Position numbers and translations under genes: made by a program. Under the pieces are notes generated by a model, which had not been told where the DNA came from, made no database searches, and saw only the letters and a program-made list of their open reading frames with translations. Source: Pseudonocardia sp. SCN 73-27 (lineage in GTDB: Bacteria > Actinomycetota > Actinomycetes > Mycobacteriales > Pseudonocardiaceae). Taken from it: a DNA stretch of 64,000 nucleotides. The first letter of the stretch is position 1. The number at the start of each line of letters is the position of its first letter. Location: positions 1-64,000 of the forward strand of contig MEGH01000001.1 in assembly GCA_001725415.1 (NCBI GenBank), in the 5' to 3' direction. Below are positions 1-7,958 of the stretch, one piece after another.

Positions 1-662
1 TCGCCTGGCAGGAAACCGGCGAGGCCGACATCGCCTCGTACTGCAACACCGTCCCCACCTCCCAGGGCGGCACCCACGAATCCTAGGCCTAGCTCGACGA
101 ATCGGAATATGCGGATTCGTCGACGAATGAAAATTGACCTGGCCACATAGTAATCATCGATCTGCGGAGTAACCCGTAGGGCAAAGAACGAATTGAGGTC
201 GTGGACGCTCGGCAGAGAACGCTTTACGGCCTCGATGCCGGTGTGAGCTACGGCGAGGTCGGCTGTTTCGTCGCGAAGCCGCTCTACTCGCGAGCGCAGT
301 CTCGCTCCATTCGAGTCCTCGACAAACGGCCCCGCGCCTGCGAGCCAGAGATAGATGTCAGACTTGAGAGCCTCTGACGCGGACCGAGCTCGCGTCCAGT
401 TGCGAAGCTTCGTCCCGCTCCATGCCGGTCGCAGTAAAGGCAGTAGGGCCGAGCCCGCTGCGGCGACGCACGCGAGAACCTGGCTCCCAATGGGAAATGC
501 GGCCGACAGGGACCCAGCCGCTGTACCCGTTATCGCAACGACTACCACAATGATTAATGCGGCTACTCTAGCCCGATCGATCCTGTGCTTCATGCGGTTG
601 GCGGACTGCGACCACACAGATTGTTCGCACCATAGTTCGTCTAGGACTTCGGGGGGAGCCAC
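1..662 (-). CDS. SLATT/DUF4231-type membrane protein, 3' end lost
   Basis: A GTG at 662 opens a frame that runs off the left edge. About the first 195 residues look native. Residues 9-30 (LWCEQSVWSQ) match the helix that precedes SLATT domains. Two membrane helices follow at about 34-56 and 58-77. Next comes the signature stretch NW.RARSASEALK and AGAGPF, about residues 88-112. A second SLATT start (PQIDDYY, RRRIRIFRF) is at about 166-188. SLATT domains are two-helix membrane effectors associated with nucleotide-signalling defence systems (family knowledge). The third helix is interrupted where the ParE-like sequence begins on the other strand, so the C-terminus is missing or chimeric. Base composition is lower in GC than the neighbours. 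The start is a judgement from family alignment. Confidence 0.6.
   Translation of the reverse strand, partial: MAPPEVLDELWCEQSVWSQSANRMKHRIDRARVAALIIVVVVAITGTAAGSLSAAFPIGSQVLACVAAAGSALLPLLRPAWSGTKLRNWTRARSASEALKSDIYLWLAGAGPFVEDSNGARLRSRVERLRDETADLAVAHTGIEAVKRSLPSVHDLNSFFALRVTPQIDDYYVARSIFIRRRIRIFRFVELGLGFVGAALGGGDGVAVRGDVGLAGFLPG
3..86 (+). pseudogene. ParE/GyrB-like fragment (type IIA topoisomerase B subunit), truncated
   Basis: Frame 3 reads 27 residues that include SYCNTVPTSQGGTHE and then a TAG stop at 84-86. This is the conserved segment of topoisomerase IV subunit B just before the GLR-type continuation of the family. The SYCNTxPT form is typical of proteobacterial, especially alphaproteobacterial, ParE rather than actinobacterial GyrB or ParE (family knowledge). 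The match stops abruptly after THES. The opposite strand from here on carries a different family (SLATT), so the junction lies near 80-90. It may be a chimeric contig end, contamination or a captured fragment. The motif match is clear; the origin is not. Confidence 0.55.
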
Positions 663-719
663 GGCAGTATCGTGCCAGATGAGGGCAGCTCTACGGAGAC
701 AGCGACTGAGATGCGGCTA

Positions 720-1206
720 CGGACGTGCCGGCTGGCGCCGTTGTCATCGACCCTCACGAGGCCGTATCCAGGACCGTTGCGTGGCGACGAGTTCTCTCGA
801 AAGTCGCAGCGGACCTTTCACCTTTGCCGAACCCGGCTCTATGAGATCAAGGCGCCGCCTCCGGCGGCGCGGGGCCGGCCACGCCGGCCCTACGCATCCG
901 GGTCAGCGCCTGGTCTCCCGAGCCAGGACAGCAGACGCGACGCAGCGCAGGCAGGTCCCCTCGCTCATCCAGCATGCCCGCCACGGCGGCCGCATCAAGG
1001 GCGGCTACGCCGTCGCTCCGCGATGCCCTGCGGGCCCCCTTGACCCGACCACCGAGCCGAGCAGGATCACGAGCGCGAGGGGGCCGGGAGGAAAACGGTC
1101 CGGGCCATTCGTGGGCCATACGGGTTGGTCAACAGCGGTCAACGAGGGGGTCACCAGACCGGGCCGCTACGCAGGTCAGGGCCTGGACGTCGGGCCGTCA
1201 GGCTGA
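720..1206. other. No recognisable gene; terminal part of the putative integrated element
   Basis: About 490 bases between the SLATT gene and the tRNA-Gly fragment. Several frames are open because of the high GC, but none gives a recognisable domain, integrase motif or convincing ribosome-binding site. An integrase gene, often found beside such an attachment site, is not seen here and may lie at the other end of the element outside the window. Confidence 0.4.
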
Positions 1207-1250
1207 TTCCCAAGCTGAATACGCGGGTTCGATTCCCGTCATCCGCTCCA
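1207..1250 (+). tRNA. 3' half of tRNA-Gly (anticodon CCC region to CCA), probable attachment site
   Basis: The sequence runs from the anticodon loop ttcccaa (1207-1213) through gctga, the T arm gcggg-ttcgatt-cccgt, the 3' acceptor catccgc, a discriminator t and an encoded cca (1248-1250). This matches the 3' half of bacterial tRNA-Gly(CCC). The matching 5' acceptor (gcggatg) and a D arm are absent upstream, and the 5' side of the anticodon stem does not pair. It is therefore not a functional tRNA as it stands. Integrases of actinomycete elements commonly recreate a tRNA 3' end at one boundary, so this is read as an attL/attR site. The intact gene should lie beyond the left edge. Confidence 0.65.
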
Positions 1251-1254
1251 CCCA

Positions 1255-1299
1255 CGAAGGCCCAGGTCATGCGGTGTCCACACCGGACCTGGGCCTTCG
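1255..1299. terminator. Strong hairpin terminator after the tRNA fragment
   Basis: A perfect 14-bp stem (cgaaggcccaggtc at 1255-1268 with its complement at 1286-1299) encloses a 17-base loop. No clear T tract follows, as is usual in high-GC actinomycetes. It overlaps the stop codon (1267-1269) of the FAD monooxygenase read on the minus strand, so it may serve both strands. Confidence 0.65.
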
Positions 1300-2436
1300 C
1301 CGTGAGTCAGGGCCCCCACCGCCGGGTCGCGGCCCGCCGGCCCCGGCCGCGACCGCCGGGCGGGAGAAGAACCTGGCCATGTCCTGGGCGGCGGTCGGGG
1401 CGAGGAGCATCGCCTGCATCCGGGCCGACTCCTCCGCGATCGGAGTGGTCCGCGCAGTCATCTCGGCCTCGAACGCGGCCACTGCTGCGGCCGGGTCGTC
1501 GGGCTTCGCCGCGAGCGCGAGGCCGAGCTCCAGGCCGTCGAGCATCGCCTGGTTGGCGCCCTCGCCGACCGGCGGCATGAGGTGTGCGGCGTCGCCGATC
1601 AGCGTCACCCCCGGCGTCGACCGCCAGGTCATTCCGACCGGCGTCACCATCAGTTCCCGCGCGACCGCCGGTCCCTCGGCCGCCTCCACCAGCCTCCGGA
1701 CGACGGGCGCCCACCCGCGGAGCAGCTCCGGGACGTCGGCGACGTCGAACGCCGCTCCCCAGCCCGGCGCGACCCGTAGCGAGATCGACACCCCGACCTC
1801 GCCGCCCGCGCGGCGTTGTCCACCGACGACCCGCTCCTCGCCCATCGCCCAGAACGACCCCCGACCGACGACGTCGGCGGCCGGGTGGCCGGGCGCGACC
1901 GTCCCCAGGTCGATCCAGCCCGATCCCGCGCTGCTCGGACGCGCGTCGGTGAGCAGCGGCCGGACCCGGGAGAACGCGCCGTCGGCACCGATGAGCAGGT
2001 CGCACTCGACCGTCGTGCCGTCGGCGAAGCGCAGCCGCCTTCCGCTGGTCGGGTTGTCGACGCCGGTCAACCGCCTGCCCCACTGGACGGTGCCGGCGGG
2101 GAGGGAGTCGAGCAGGACGCGGCGGAGGTCGGCTCGGTCGACCTCGGGGCGTTCGTCGGTGCCGGCGCTCTCGTGGTCGACGAGGACCGTGCCCGTGTGG
2201 TCGAGGATCCGGTGGTCCTCACCCTCGGGCCGGGCGATCGCCTCGAACTCCGCGCCCAGTCCCGCCTCGTACATCGCCCGCTGCCCCGACCCGGTGTGCA
2301 GGTCGAGGCAGCCGCCCTGCGGTCGGGCGTCCGGGGAGGCGTCGGCCTCGCGGACGGTGGCCGGGATGCCGTGGCGATGCAGGACCCGGGCGAGGACCAG
2401 CCCGGCAGGTCCGGCACCCACGATCGCGATGCGCAT
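1267..2436 (-). CDS. FAD-dependent monooxygenase (TetX-like aromatic hydroxylase family)
   Basis: 389 residues. The N-terminal Rossmann motif GAGPAG (residues ~7-12) binds the ADP part of FAD, and the GD motif LIGDAAHLMPPVGEGAN (~285-300) contacts the ribityl/pyrophosphate part. Both are hallmarks of class A flavoprotein monooxygenases, which use NAD(P)H and O2 to hydroxylate small aromatic or polyketide substrates in the cytoplasm. The PQGGCLDLH stretch resembles the TetX subgroup. Start MRIAIVGAG at 2436 is fixed by the fold. The gene diverges from a TetR regulator across twin palindromic operators, so it is probably induced when that repressor binds a ligand. The substrate is unknown; degradation of an antibiotic or aromatic is an inference. 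Confidence 0.85.
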   Translation of the reverse strand: MRIAIVGAGPAGLVLARVLHRHGIPATVREADASPDARPQGGCLDLHTGSGQRAMYEAGLGAEFEAIARPEGEDHRILDHTGTVLVDHESAGTDERPEVDRADLRRVLLDSLPAGTVQWGRRLTGVDNPTSGRRLRFADGTTVECDLLIGADGAFSRVRPLLTDARPSSAGSGWIDLGTVAPGHPAADVVGRGSFWAMGEERVVGGQRRAGGEVGVSISLRVAPGWGAAFDVADVPELLRGWAPVVRRLVEAAEGPAVARELMVTPVGMTWRSTPGVTLIGDAAHLMPPVGEGANQAMLDGLELGLALAAKPDDPAAAVAAFEAEMTARTTPIAEESARMQAMLLAPTAAQDMARFFSRPAVAAGAGGPRPGGGGPDSRRRPRSGVDTA

Positions 2437-2453
2437 TCTCGTCTCCCCGAAGT

Positions 2454-2485
2454 CGATACACTGTATCGAACGATACGCTGTATCG
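2454..2485. promoter_or_regulatory. Twin palindromic TetR operators between divergent genes
   Basis: Two 15-bp palindromes, cgatacactgtatcg (2454-2468) and cgatacgctgtatcg (2471-2485), are separated by two bases. The second abuts the ATG of the TetR gene at 2486. The position in the divergent intergenic space and the dyad symmetry point to the adjacent TetR protein as the binder, controlling itself and the monooxygenase. Confidence 0.75.
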
Positions 2486-3169
2486 ATGGATGCCGTCTGG
2501 GACCGGCCCGAACCCGCCGGCCGCGCCGCACTCGCCCCGCTCAGCCGTGCCGCGATCGTCGCCGCGGCCCTCACCCTCGCCGACGCCGGGGGCCTCGACG
2601 CCGTCTCCCTCCGCAAGGTCGGCGCCGCCCTCGACGCCGGGCCCATGCGCCTCTACGGCTACGTCGCCACCAAGGACGAACTCCTCGACCTCATGGTCGA
2701 CGCGGTCCACGCCGAGATCGACGTCCCCACCGGCCCCGACTGGCGCCCCACCCTCGAGGCCTGGGCCCACCAGACCCGCGCCGCCGCGCTCCGCCACGAA
2801 TGGCTCGTCGACCTCCTCGGCGGCCGCCCCGCCCTCGGACCCCACGCCCTCGCCGTCGGCGAAGCCACCCTCGCCGCCGCCGGCACCCGCTTCCCCGACA
2901 TCGACGACGCCCGACGCGCCATCACCACCCTCCGCGCCTACGTCAACGGCGCCCTCCGCACCGAGATCGGCGAGCTCCGCGCCGCCCGCACCACCGGCCT
3001 CGACGAACACGACTGGCAAGCCACCAACGGCCCCTACCTGATGCGCGTCCTCGCCGATGGCAACCACCCCCACGTCGCACGGCTCGTCACCGACGGCACC
3101 GACGACGACCCCGCCACCGTCTTCGCCACCGGACTCGACATCGTCCTCGCCGGCATCGCCCTACGGTGA
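2486..3169 (+). CDS. TetR family transcriptional regulator
   Basis: 227 residues. The N-terminal helix-turn-helix spans about residues 18-62 (SRAAIVAAALTLADAGG, then MRLYGYVATKDELLDLMVDA), typical of the TetR family. The C-terminal half is the TetR_C ligand-binding and dimerisation type. The ATG at 2486 immediately follows an operator palindrome. No upstream in-frame start or Shine-Dalgarno sequence is present, which suggests a leaderless mRNA. It probably represses the divergent FAD monooxygenase and its own transcription. The ligand cannot be told from sequence. Confidence 0.88.
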   Translation: MDAVWDRPEPAGRAALAPLSRAAIVAAALTLADAGGLDAVSLRKVGAALDAGPMRLYGYVATKDELLDLMVDAVHAEIDVPTGPDWRPTLEAWAHQTRAAALRHEWLVDLLGGRPALGPHALAVGEATLAAAGTRFPDIDDARRAITTLRAYVNGALRTEIGELRAARTTGLDEHDWQATNGPYLMRVLADGNHPHVARLVTDGTDDDPATVFATGLDIVLAGIALR

Positions 3170-3173
3170 GGCG

Positions 3174-3596
3174 ATGGCCACCCCCTGGAGCCTGACGATC
3201 GACTGCGCGTCCCCGACGACCCTCGCCGCCTTCTGGTCCGCCGCCCTCGGGTACGAACCCTCACCCCCGCCGCACGGATGGGCGACCTGGGACGACTGGT
3301 ACGACCACCACGACGTCCCTGTCGACGAACGCGGCGACACCGCATTCCTCCACGACCCCGCCGGCGCCGCCCCCAGCCTGTCCTTCCTGCGCGTGCCCGA
3401 GGCCAAGACCGTCAAGAACCGCATACACCTGGACCTCGCCGTCGGCGGCGGCCGCCACGTCGACCCCGACCTCCGACGCTCCCGCATCGACGCCGAGGTG
3501 CAACGCCTCACCGGCCTCGGGGCCACCGTCCTCTGGGACGTCCCCGACCACGTCACCATGACCGACCCCGAAGGCAACGAGTTCGACGTCCTGTGA
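3174..3596 (+). CDS. VOC (glyoxalase-like) superfamily protein
   Basis: 140 residues with the glyoxalase-like pattern: PWSLTIDCASPTTLAAFWSAALGY at the start, a middle NRIHLDLAV strand, and the closing TDPEGNEFDVL. These paired beta-alpha-beta-beta-beta modules form a small binding pocket. Actinobacteria carry many such proteins of unknown substrate, some acting as resistance or binding proteins. The start at 3174 lies 5 bases after the TetR stop, so the two genes are probably co-transcribed. The function is not assigned beyond the fold. Confidence 0.85.
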   Translation: MATPWSLTIDCASPTTLAAFWSAALGYEPSPPPHGWATWDDWYDHHDVPVDERGDTAFLHDPAGAAPSLSFLRVPEAKTVKNRIHLDLAVGGGRHVDPDLRRSRIDAEVQRLTGLGATVLWDVPDHVTMTDPEGNEFDVL

Positions 3597-3603
3597 ACCG
3601 ACG

Positions 3604-3725
3604 ATGATCATCTGGGTCAACGGCGCCTTCGGGTCGGCAAGACACAAGCCACCCACGAGCTCCGCCGACGCCTCGCCTACCTCCGCCGACGAACGGTGCA
3701 GCTTCGCGACGTCCGCCTGCTCTGA
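3604..3725 (+). pseudogene. Remnant of a small P-loop kinase (AAA/shikimate-kinase-like)
   Basis: ATG at 3604 begins MIIWVNGAFG. A shift of one base inside the P-loop then restores VGKTQATHELRRRLAYL and LRRRTVQLRDVRLL before a TGA at 3723. Intact members read GAFGVGKT in one frame and are about 170 residues. Here a single G appears to be missing near 3633. The body is also shortened, because the region between the P-loop and the LRRTV-like motif is only a few residues. Both lesions indicate decay rather than a sequencing slip. It follows the VOC gene by 7 bases. Confidence 0.6.
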
Positions 3726-3822
3726 CCGGGCTGCCGTGCGTCTCCCGACCCGCCGAGCTGACTTGCTCCTACGTCAAGCAGGGACTGGCCGGGGTGGCCC
3801 GGTTGCGCGCGCAGTCCTGGGG

Positions 3823-6057
3823 TCACGACTCCACGTGGAGCAGGCCCAGGCGTTGGGTGGCTCGGGTCATGGAGACGTAGAGGTCGGCGGGGTTGCGGCT
3901 GCGGATGGCCTCCGGGTCGGCGATGACGACGACGTCGAACTCCAATCCCTTGGCGGACAACGGGGTGTGCTGCTCGGCGGGGAGGTCGCCGAGGCCGGTG
4001 AGATCGTCGGCGATCACGGCGAGGGTGCCGCTGCGCAGCTGCGCGGCCTCCGTCGCGACGGCCTCACGGAGCGCGGCGGCGAGGTCGGCGGCCGGCACCG
4101 TCTTCTCCCAGGGTTCCTCGCCGGTGGAGCGGACGGAGTCGGGTGGGCGGCGGTCGGGGGCGTAGTCGGCCAGGACGGTCGCGGCGGCGGCCATGATCTC
4201 CGTCGGTGTGCGGTAGTTGACGGTGAGCGTGCGGTAGGTCCACCGGTCGGACAGGTGCGGGGCGAGGACGCCGTCCCAGGTCCGGGCCCCGGCGGGGGCG
4301 CTGCGCTGGGCGAGGTCGCCGACCGCGGTGATGGAGTGCGACGGGCAGCGTCGCAGCAGGACGTGCCAGTCCATGGCCGACAGCTCCTGCGCCTCGTCGA
4401 CGACGAGGTGGCCGAACCTCCAGTCGCGGTCGCTCGCGGCGCGTTCGGCGACGCGCGCGAGGTGGCCGGGGACCTGGCGGGCGGCGAGGACGTCGGCGGT
4501 GACGAAGTCGGTGGGGCGGGCTTCGTCGGGGTCCTCGCCGGCGATCTGGCGGTCGGCGGACTCGAGGATGCTGAGGACCTCGGCGGCGTAGCGACTGTCG
4601 GCCTCCGCGTCGGCGTCGCGGCGGGCGGGTCCGTCCGGCAGGGGCCCGAGGAGTTCGGCGAGCTCGTCGAGCAGCGGCGCGTCGGCGACGGTCCACGGGG
4701 CGCCGGGTTCACGGCACAGGGAGGCGTCGCCACCTGCGGACTCCAGTCGGCCAGCCGAGGCGTAGAGGTCGGTGAGCGCCTGCTCGGCGGTGAGGGTCGG
4801 CCACAGCTCCTCGACGGCGGCGTGGAAGCCGAGGTCGGCGCGCAGGTCGTCGCGGAGCTCGGCCTGCATCTCGGCGGTGATCTCGGCGGCGCCGGCGGGC
4901 TCTATCTCGGGGAGACCGGACAGCCCGCTGAGCAGTTCGACCAGCTCGGGCGGGTCCTCGAACTCGTGGTCGAGCCGCTCGAGGCCCTGCTGGACGAGGA
5001 GCTTGCCGAGGGTGTCGCGGAACGTCGTGCGGGCGGTGTTGTGCGGCTGCCCGGTGGCCCGGGCCCGACGGCGGGCCTCGGCCGCGAGCTTTCGGTCGAC
5101 CTCGACGGTGACATCCTCGAGCTCGATGGCGATGGGTGTCGTCGGCAGTTCCTGACGGTCGTCGACGGCGCGCCTCAGCACGTCGACCATCGCGAGGTCG
5201 CCCTTGAGTCGGGCGACGTCGTCGGTGTCGACGGCGGTGGCGACGACGCCGTGTGCGAGCCGCCCGGGCGTCGTGAAGAGGACGGCGGACTCGCCGAGCG
5301 CGGGCAGCACGCCGCCGACATAGCGGATGAAGTCGGCGCTGGGCCCGACGACGAGCACTCCGCTGCGCGCGAGCCGCTCGCGGTGTGCGTAGAGGAGGTA
5401 GGCGACGCGGTGCAGCGCGACGGCCGTCTTGCCGGTGCCGGGCCCGCCCTCGATGACGACCGTCCCCGACAGCGGGAGGCGGATGATCGCGTCCTGCTCG
5501 GCCTGGATGGTCGTGACGATGTCGCGCATCATCGAGCCGCGCGGCGCCTTGAGCGCGGCGAGCAGTGCCGGATCGGATGCGGATCCGGAGTCGACGGTGC
5601 CGTCGAGGACGTCGTCGTGGAATGCGACGACGCGTTCGGAAGGCGCTGTTCCGGCGATCTGGAAATGGCGTCGCCGGCTCACTCCGAGTGGTGTGGCCAT
5701 CGTCGCGCAGTAGAACGGCTGGGCCGCGGGTGCACGCCAGTCGACGAGCGCGCTCTCGCCGTCGGCGGGGTCGGTGAGGCCGATGCGTCCGATGTAGGCG
5801 GTGGTGGTGTCGGCGTGGTCGAGCCGTCCGAAGCAGAGCCCCGACCGGGCGGCGGTGAGCGCACCCACCCGCTCCGACCAGCGGTGGACGGACACGTCGC
5901 GTTCCCAGAGGCCGCTGATCTCGCCGCCGGTGGGCGCCGCCAGCATGCCGCGTGCCTGGGCCGTGGCGCTGTCGAGTTCGTCGACGAGGAGGGCGTGCAG
6001 TCGGCGGATGTGCTCGGTCTCGGTCGCGAGTTCCTGATCGTGAGAAGGTGTTTCCAC
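3823..6057 (-). CDS. helD: HelD-family RNA polymerase recycling ATPase (UvrD-like)
   Basis: 744 residues from the preferred GTG. An N-terminal coiled region (LATETEHIRRLHALLVDELD) precedes a split UvrD/Rep-type motor. Walker A GGPGTGKT is at ~205, and VVDEAQELS, GDLAQR and VNYRTP lie in the second half, with a C-terminal SAKGLEFDVVVI motif and YVSMTRA. This is the actinobacterial class II HelD/HelR, which pries stalled RNA polymerase from DNA and can protect it from rifamycins (family knowledge). An upstream GTG at 6117 would add 20 residues. The GTG at 6057 is chosen because GAGGAG lies just 5' of it and the intervening DNA is AT-rich like a promoter. No rifampicin-associated element was recognised upstream. 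Confidence 0.88.
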   Translation of the reverse strand: METPSHDQELATETEHIRRLHALLVDELDSATAQARGMLAAPTGGEISGLWERDVSVHRWSERVGALTAARSGLCFGRLDHADTTTAYIGRIGLTDPADGESALVDWRAPAAQPFYCATMATPLGVSRRRHFQIAGTAPSERVVAFHDDVLDGTVDSGSASDPALLAALKAPRGSMMRDIVTTIQAEQDAIIRLPLSGTVVIEGGPGTGKTAVALHRVAYLLYAHRERLARSGVLVVGPSADFIRYVGGVLPALGESAVLFTTPGRLAHGVVATAVDTDDVARLKGDLAMVDVLRRAVDDRQELPTTPIAIELEDVTVEVDRKLAAEARRRARATGQPHNTARTTFRDTLGKLLVQQGLERLDHEFEDPPELVELLSGLSGLPEIEPAGAAEITAEMQAELRDDLRADLGFHAAVEELWPTLTAEQALTDLYASAGRLESAGGDASLCREPGAPWTVADAPLLDELAELLGPLPDGPARRDADAEADSRYAAEVLSILESADRQIAGEDPDEARPTDFVTADVLAARQVPGHLARVAERAASDRDWRFGHLVVDEAQELSAMDWHVLLRRCPSHSITAVGDLAQRSAPAGARTWDGVLAPHLSDRWTYRTLTVNYRTPTEIMAAAATVLADYAPDRRPPDSVRSTGEEPWEKTVPAADLAAALREAVATEAAQLRSGTLAVIADDLTGLGDLPAEQHTPLSAKGLEFDVVVIADPEAIRSRNPADLYVSMTRATQRLGLLHVES

Positions 6058-6180
6058 GCTCTCCTCGCCCGTGCTATGATTAAATTGCGGAGCTAGGGAT
6101 CTGTCATTCGAAGGCACCCGTCAGATTAGCGTCTCCGCCGAATTTCGCGCAAATGTCGTGGCGATTCCTGCTGCGGCCGG

Positions 6181-6744
6181 TCAGGCCGTGGAGATGTCCC
6201 GCCAGGCCCACAACGCGTACGCGGTCCCGGCCAGCAGTGCGGCGCCCGAGCCCACACCCGCCACCCCCGCGATCCAGGCCGCCGAGCCGGTCGCGAGACC
6301 GAGGACCGCGCCGAGGATCCCGAGGCCGGTGAGCACCCCGCCGAGGACGTGCAGCGACGGCGCGTGCCAGACCACACCGAGGCCGACGAAGTGCAGTCCC
6401 ACCACGACCGCCACCCAGGCGACCCCGAACTCGCCGTGCCCGAACACGCCGTTGATCAGCATGAGGCCGCCGAAGAGCGCCACCACCTCGATCGCGACGA
6501 CGATCCAGTAGCCGCGCGTGAACCCCACCCCGCCGTCCCGGGGCAACCCGACGCCCGTCCCACCGCGCACTCGCGCCTGCAGCACGAACAGCAGCACCGC
6601 GGCGACGGCCACGCCCGCGATCCGCAGCACGGTCGACGCGGGGGAACCCAGCGGACCGCTGTTGACGATGACGAACACGAGGCCGAACACGATCCCGATG
6701 ATCAACCCGGTACCGGGTCGCGACCGGACGGCGTTGTCGTTCAT
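6181..6744 (-). CDS. Six-helix integral membrane protein of unknown function
   Basis: 187 residues with six hydrophobic segments, for example LIIGIVFGLVFVIV, ILGAVLGLA and a last one ending TAYALWAW. Short charged loops separate them, and there is a soluble N-terminus of about 12 residues. I recognise no family. The start is ATG at 6744; another ATG lies three codons upstream. It is followed downstream by the convergent space before helD and preceded, on the same strand, by the FAD monooxygenase at 6797, with 52 bases between them. Confidence 0.75.
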   Translation of the reverse strand: MNDNAVRSRPGTGLIIGIVFGLVFVIVNSGPLGSPASTVLRIAGVAVAAVLLFVLQARVRGGTGVGLPRDGGVGFTRGYWIVVAIEVVALFGGLMLINGVFGHGEFGVAWVAVVVGLHFVGLGVVWHAPSLHVLGGVLTGLGILGAVLGLATGSAAWIAGVAGVGSGAALLAGTAYALWAWRDISTA

Positions 6745-6796
6745 GCCCCGCATCCTCAGTCGCCCGCCGCCCCGACGGCAACACGAGGCACGACGG

Positions 6797-7954
6797 TCAG
6801 CGGTAGACCGGCGGCTCCCACGCGGCGAACCGCGCCATCGACCGCAGCGCGACCTGCGGCGGCGTCGCCCGGATCGCGGCGTTGCGGACCCGCACGGCCA
6901 GCGGGTTGCGGAGCTCCTGGCCGATCCGCGCGATGCGCCGCGCCGACGCCGCCACCCACTGCGACCGCGACCGACGCTCCGAGTCGTAGCGGCGCAACGC
7001 CTCCGCAGCCGGCGTGCCGCCCGAGAACGCCGCACCGAGGACGACCGCGTCCTCGATCGCCTGGCAGGCGCCCTGCCCGAGGTGGGGCACCATCGCGTGC
7101 GCCGCGTCTCCGAGCACGGCCGCCGCACCGACGACGTAGGTGGGCAACGGCGTCGCCAGATCGCGCAGGTCGTGGCGGATCACCGCGGCCGGGTCGGTGG
7201 CGTCCATGAGACGCGCGATCGGGTCGTGCCAGCCGCCGAAGCGGCGCCGCACCTCGGCGGCCTCGTCGTCGACCCGGGCACCGGGTTCCATGGTGGTGGC
7301 CCCGTACCAGTAGACACGGCCGTCGCCCAGCGGGACGATGCCGAACTCCGATCCCGGACCCCACGTGATCGCGGGGCTGAGCGGCTCCGTCCACGGCTCG
7401 GCCGTGACTGCCCGCCACGCGGTGGAGCCGCTGTAGCGGGTCCCGCCTCGGCCCGGCAGCAGCGCGCTGCGCAGCCGGCTGTCGATGCCGTCGGCGACCA
7501 CGACCACGTCGGCCTCGACCATGTCCTCGACACCCTCGCGGACGACGCCCACCGTCGCGGGCGGACCGGCCTCGACGCCGACGACCTCGGCGCCGGCCTG
7601 CAGCACGTCGGGAGGCAGGGCGTCGAGCAGGATCTGCAGCAGCCGGGCCCGGTGGATGCCGACCACGGTGGCTCCGAGCCGGGACGCCGCCTCGTCGGCG
7701 CGCAGCCGCGACAACCAGCGACCATCGGGCGTACGCGTCCCGACGGATGCCTCCGCGACCCCGCCGTCGACCACCGCGTCGCGCAGGCCCAGGACGTCGA
7801 GCCCGCGCAACGCGTTGGACATCAGCGTGAGGCCTGCGCCGATCTCACCGAACGCGGGCGCCCGCTCGAACACCGTGACGTCGAGCCCCGCGCGCCGCAT
7901 CGCGACCGCCGCCGCAAGGCCCCCGATGCCCCCGCCGACGACGACCGCGCGCAC
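6797..7954 (-). CDS. FAD-dependent monooxygenase (salicylate/3-hydroxybenzoate hydroxylase type)
   Basis: 385 residues from a GTG. The N-terminal GGGIGGLAAA motif (~7-16) binds FAD ADP, VVVADGIDSRLR is the DG motif at ~150-161, and VLGDAAHAMVPHLGQGACQAIEDA is the second FAD motif at ~283-306. This order and length fit group A flavin hydroxylases acting on aromatic carboxylates or quinones with NAD(P)H. It lies four bases from the membrane-protein gene at 7959 and is probably co-transcribed with it. The substrate cannot be told from sequence. It is not a close paralogue of the monooxygenase at 1267, as the signature residues differ. Confidence 0.87.
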   Translation of the reverse strand: MRAVVVGGGIGGLAAAVAMRRAGLDVTVFERAPAFGEIGAGLTLMSNALRGLDVLGLRDAVVDGGVAEASVGTRTPDGRWLSRLRADEAASRLGATVVGIHRARLLQILLDALPPDVLQAGAEVVGVEAGPPATVGVVREGVEDMVEADVVVVADGIDSRLRSALLPGRGGTRYSGSTAWRAVTAEPWTEPLSPAITWGPGSEFGIVPLGDGRVYWYGATTMEPGARVDDEAAEVRRRFGGWHDPIARLMDATDPAAVIRHDLRDLATPLPTYVVGAAAVLGDAAHAMVPHLGQGACQAIEDAVVLGAAFSGGTPAAEALRRYDSERRSRSQWVAASARRIARIGQELRNPLAVRVRNAAIRATPPQVALRSMARFAAWEPPVYR

Positions 7955-7958
7955 TGCG

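Noticed and set aside
1134-1250. A complete tRNA upstream of the CCA at 1248
   Set aside because: No 5' acceptor pairing with catccgc and no D arm at tRNA distance; only the 3' half folds.
974-2485. An upstream extension of the TetR gene to 974
   Set aside because: It would translate through the operators and across the antisense of the monooxygenase. The TetR fold starts near 2486.
3604-6096. A long open frame on the plus strand opposite helD
   Set aside because: It has the Gly/Asp/Val-rich composition typical of the antisense of a high-GC gene, while the minus strand carries all helicase motifs.
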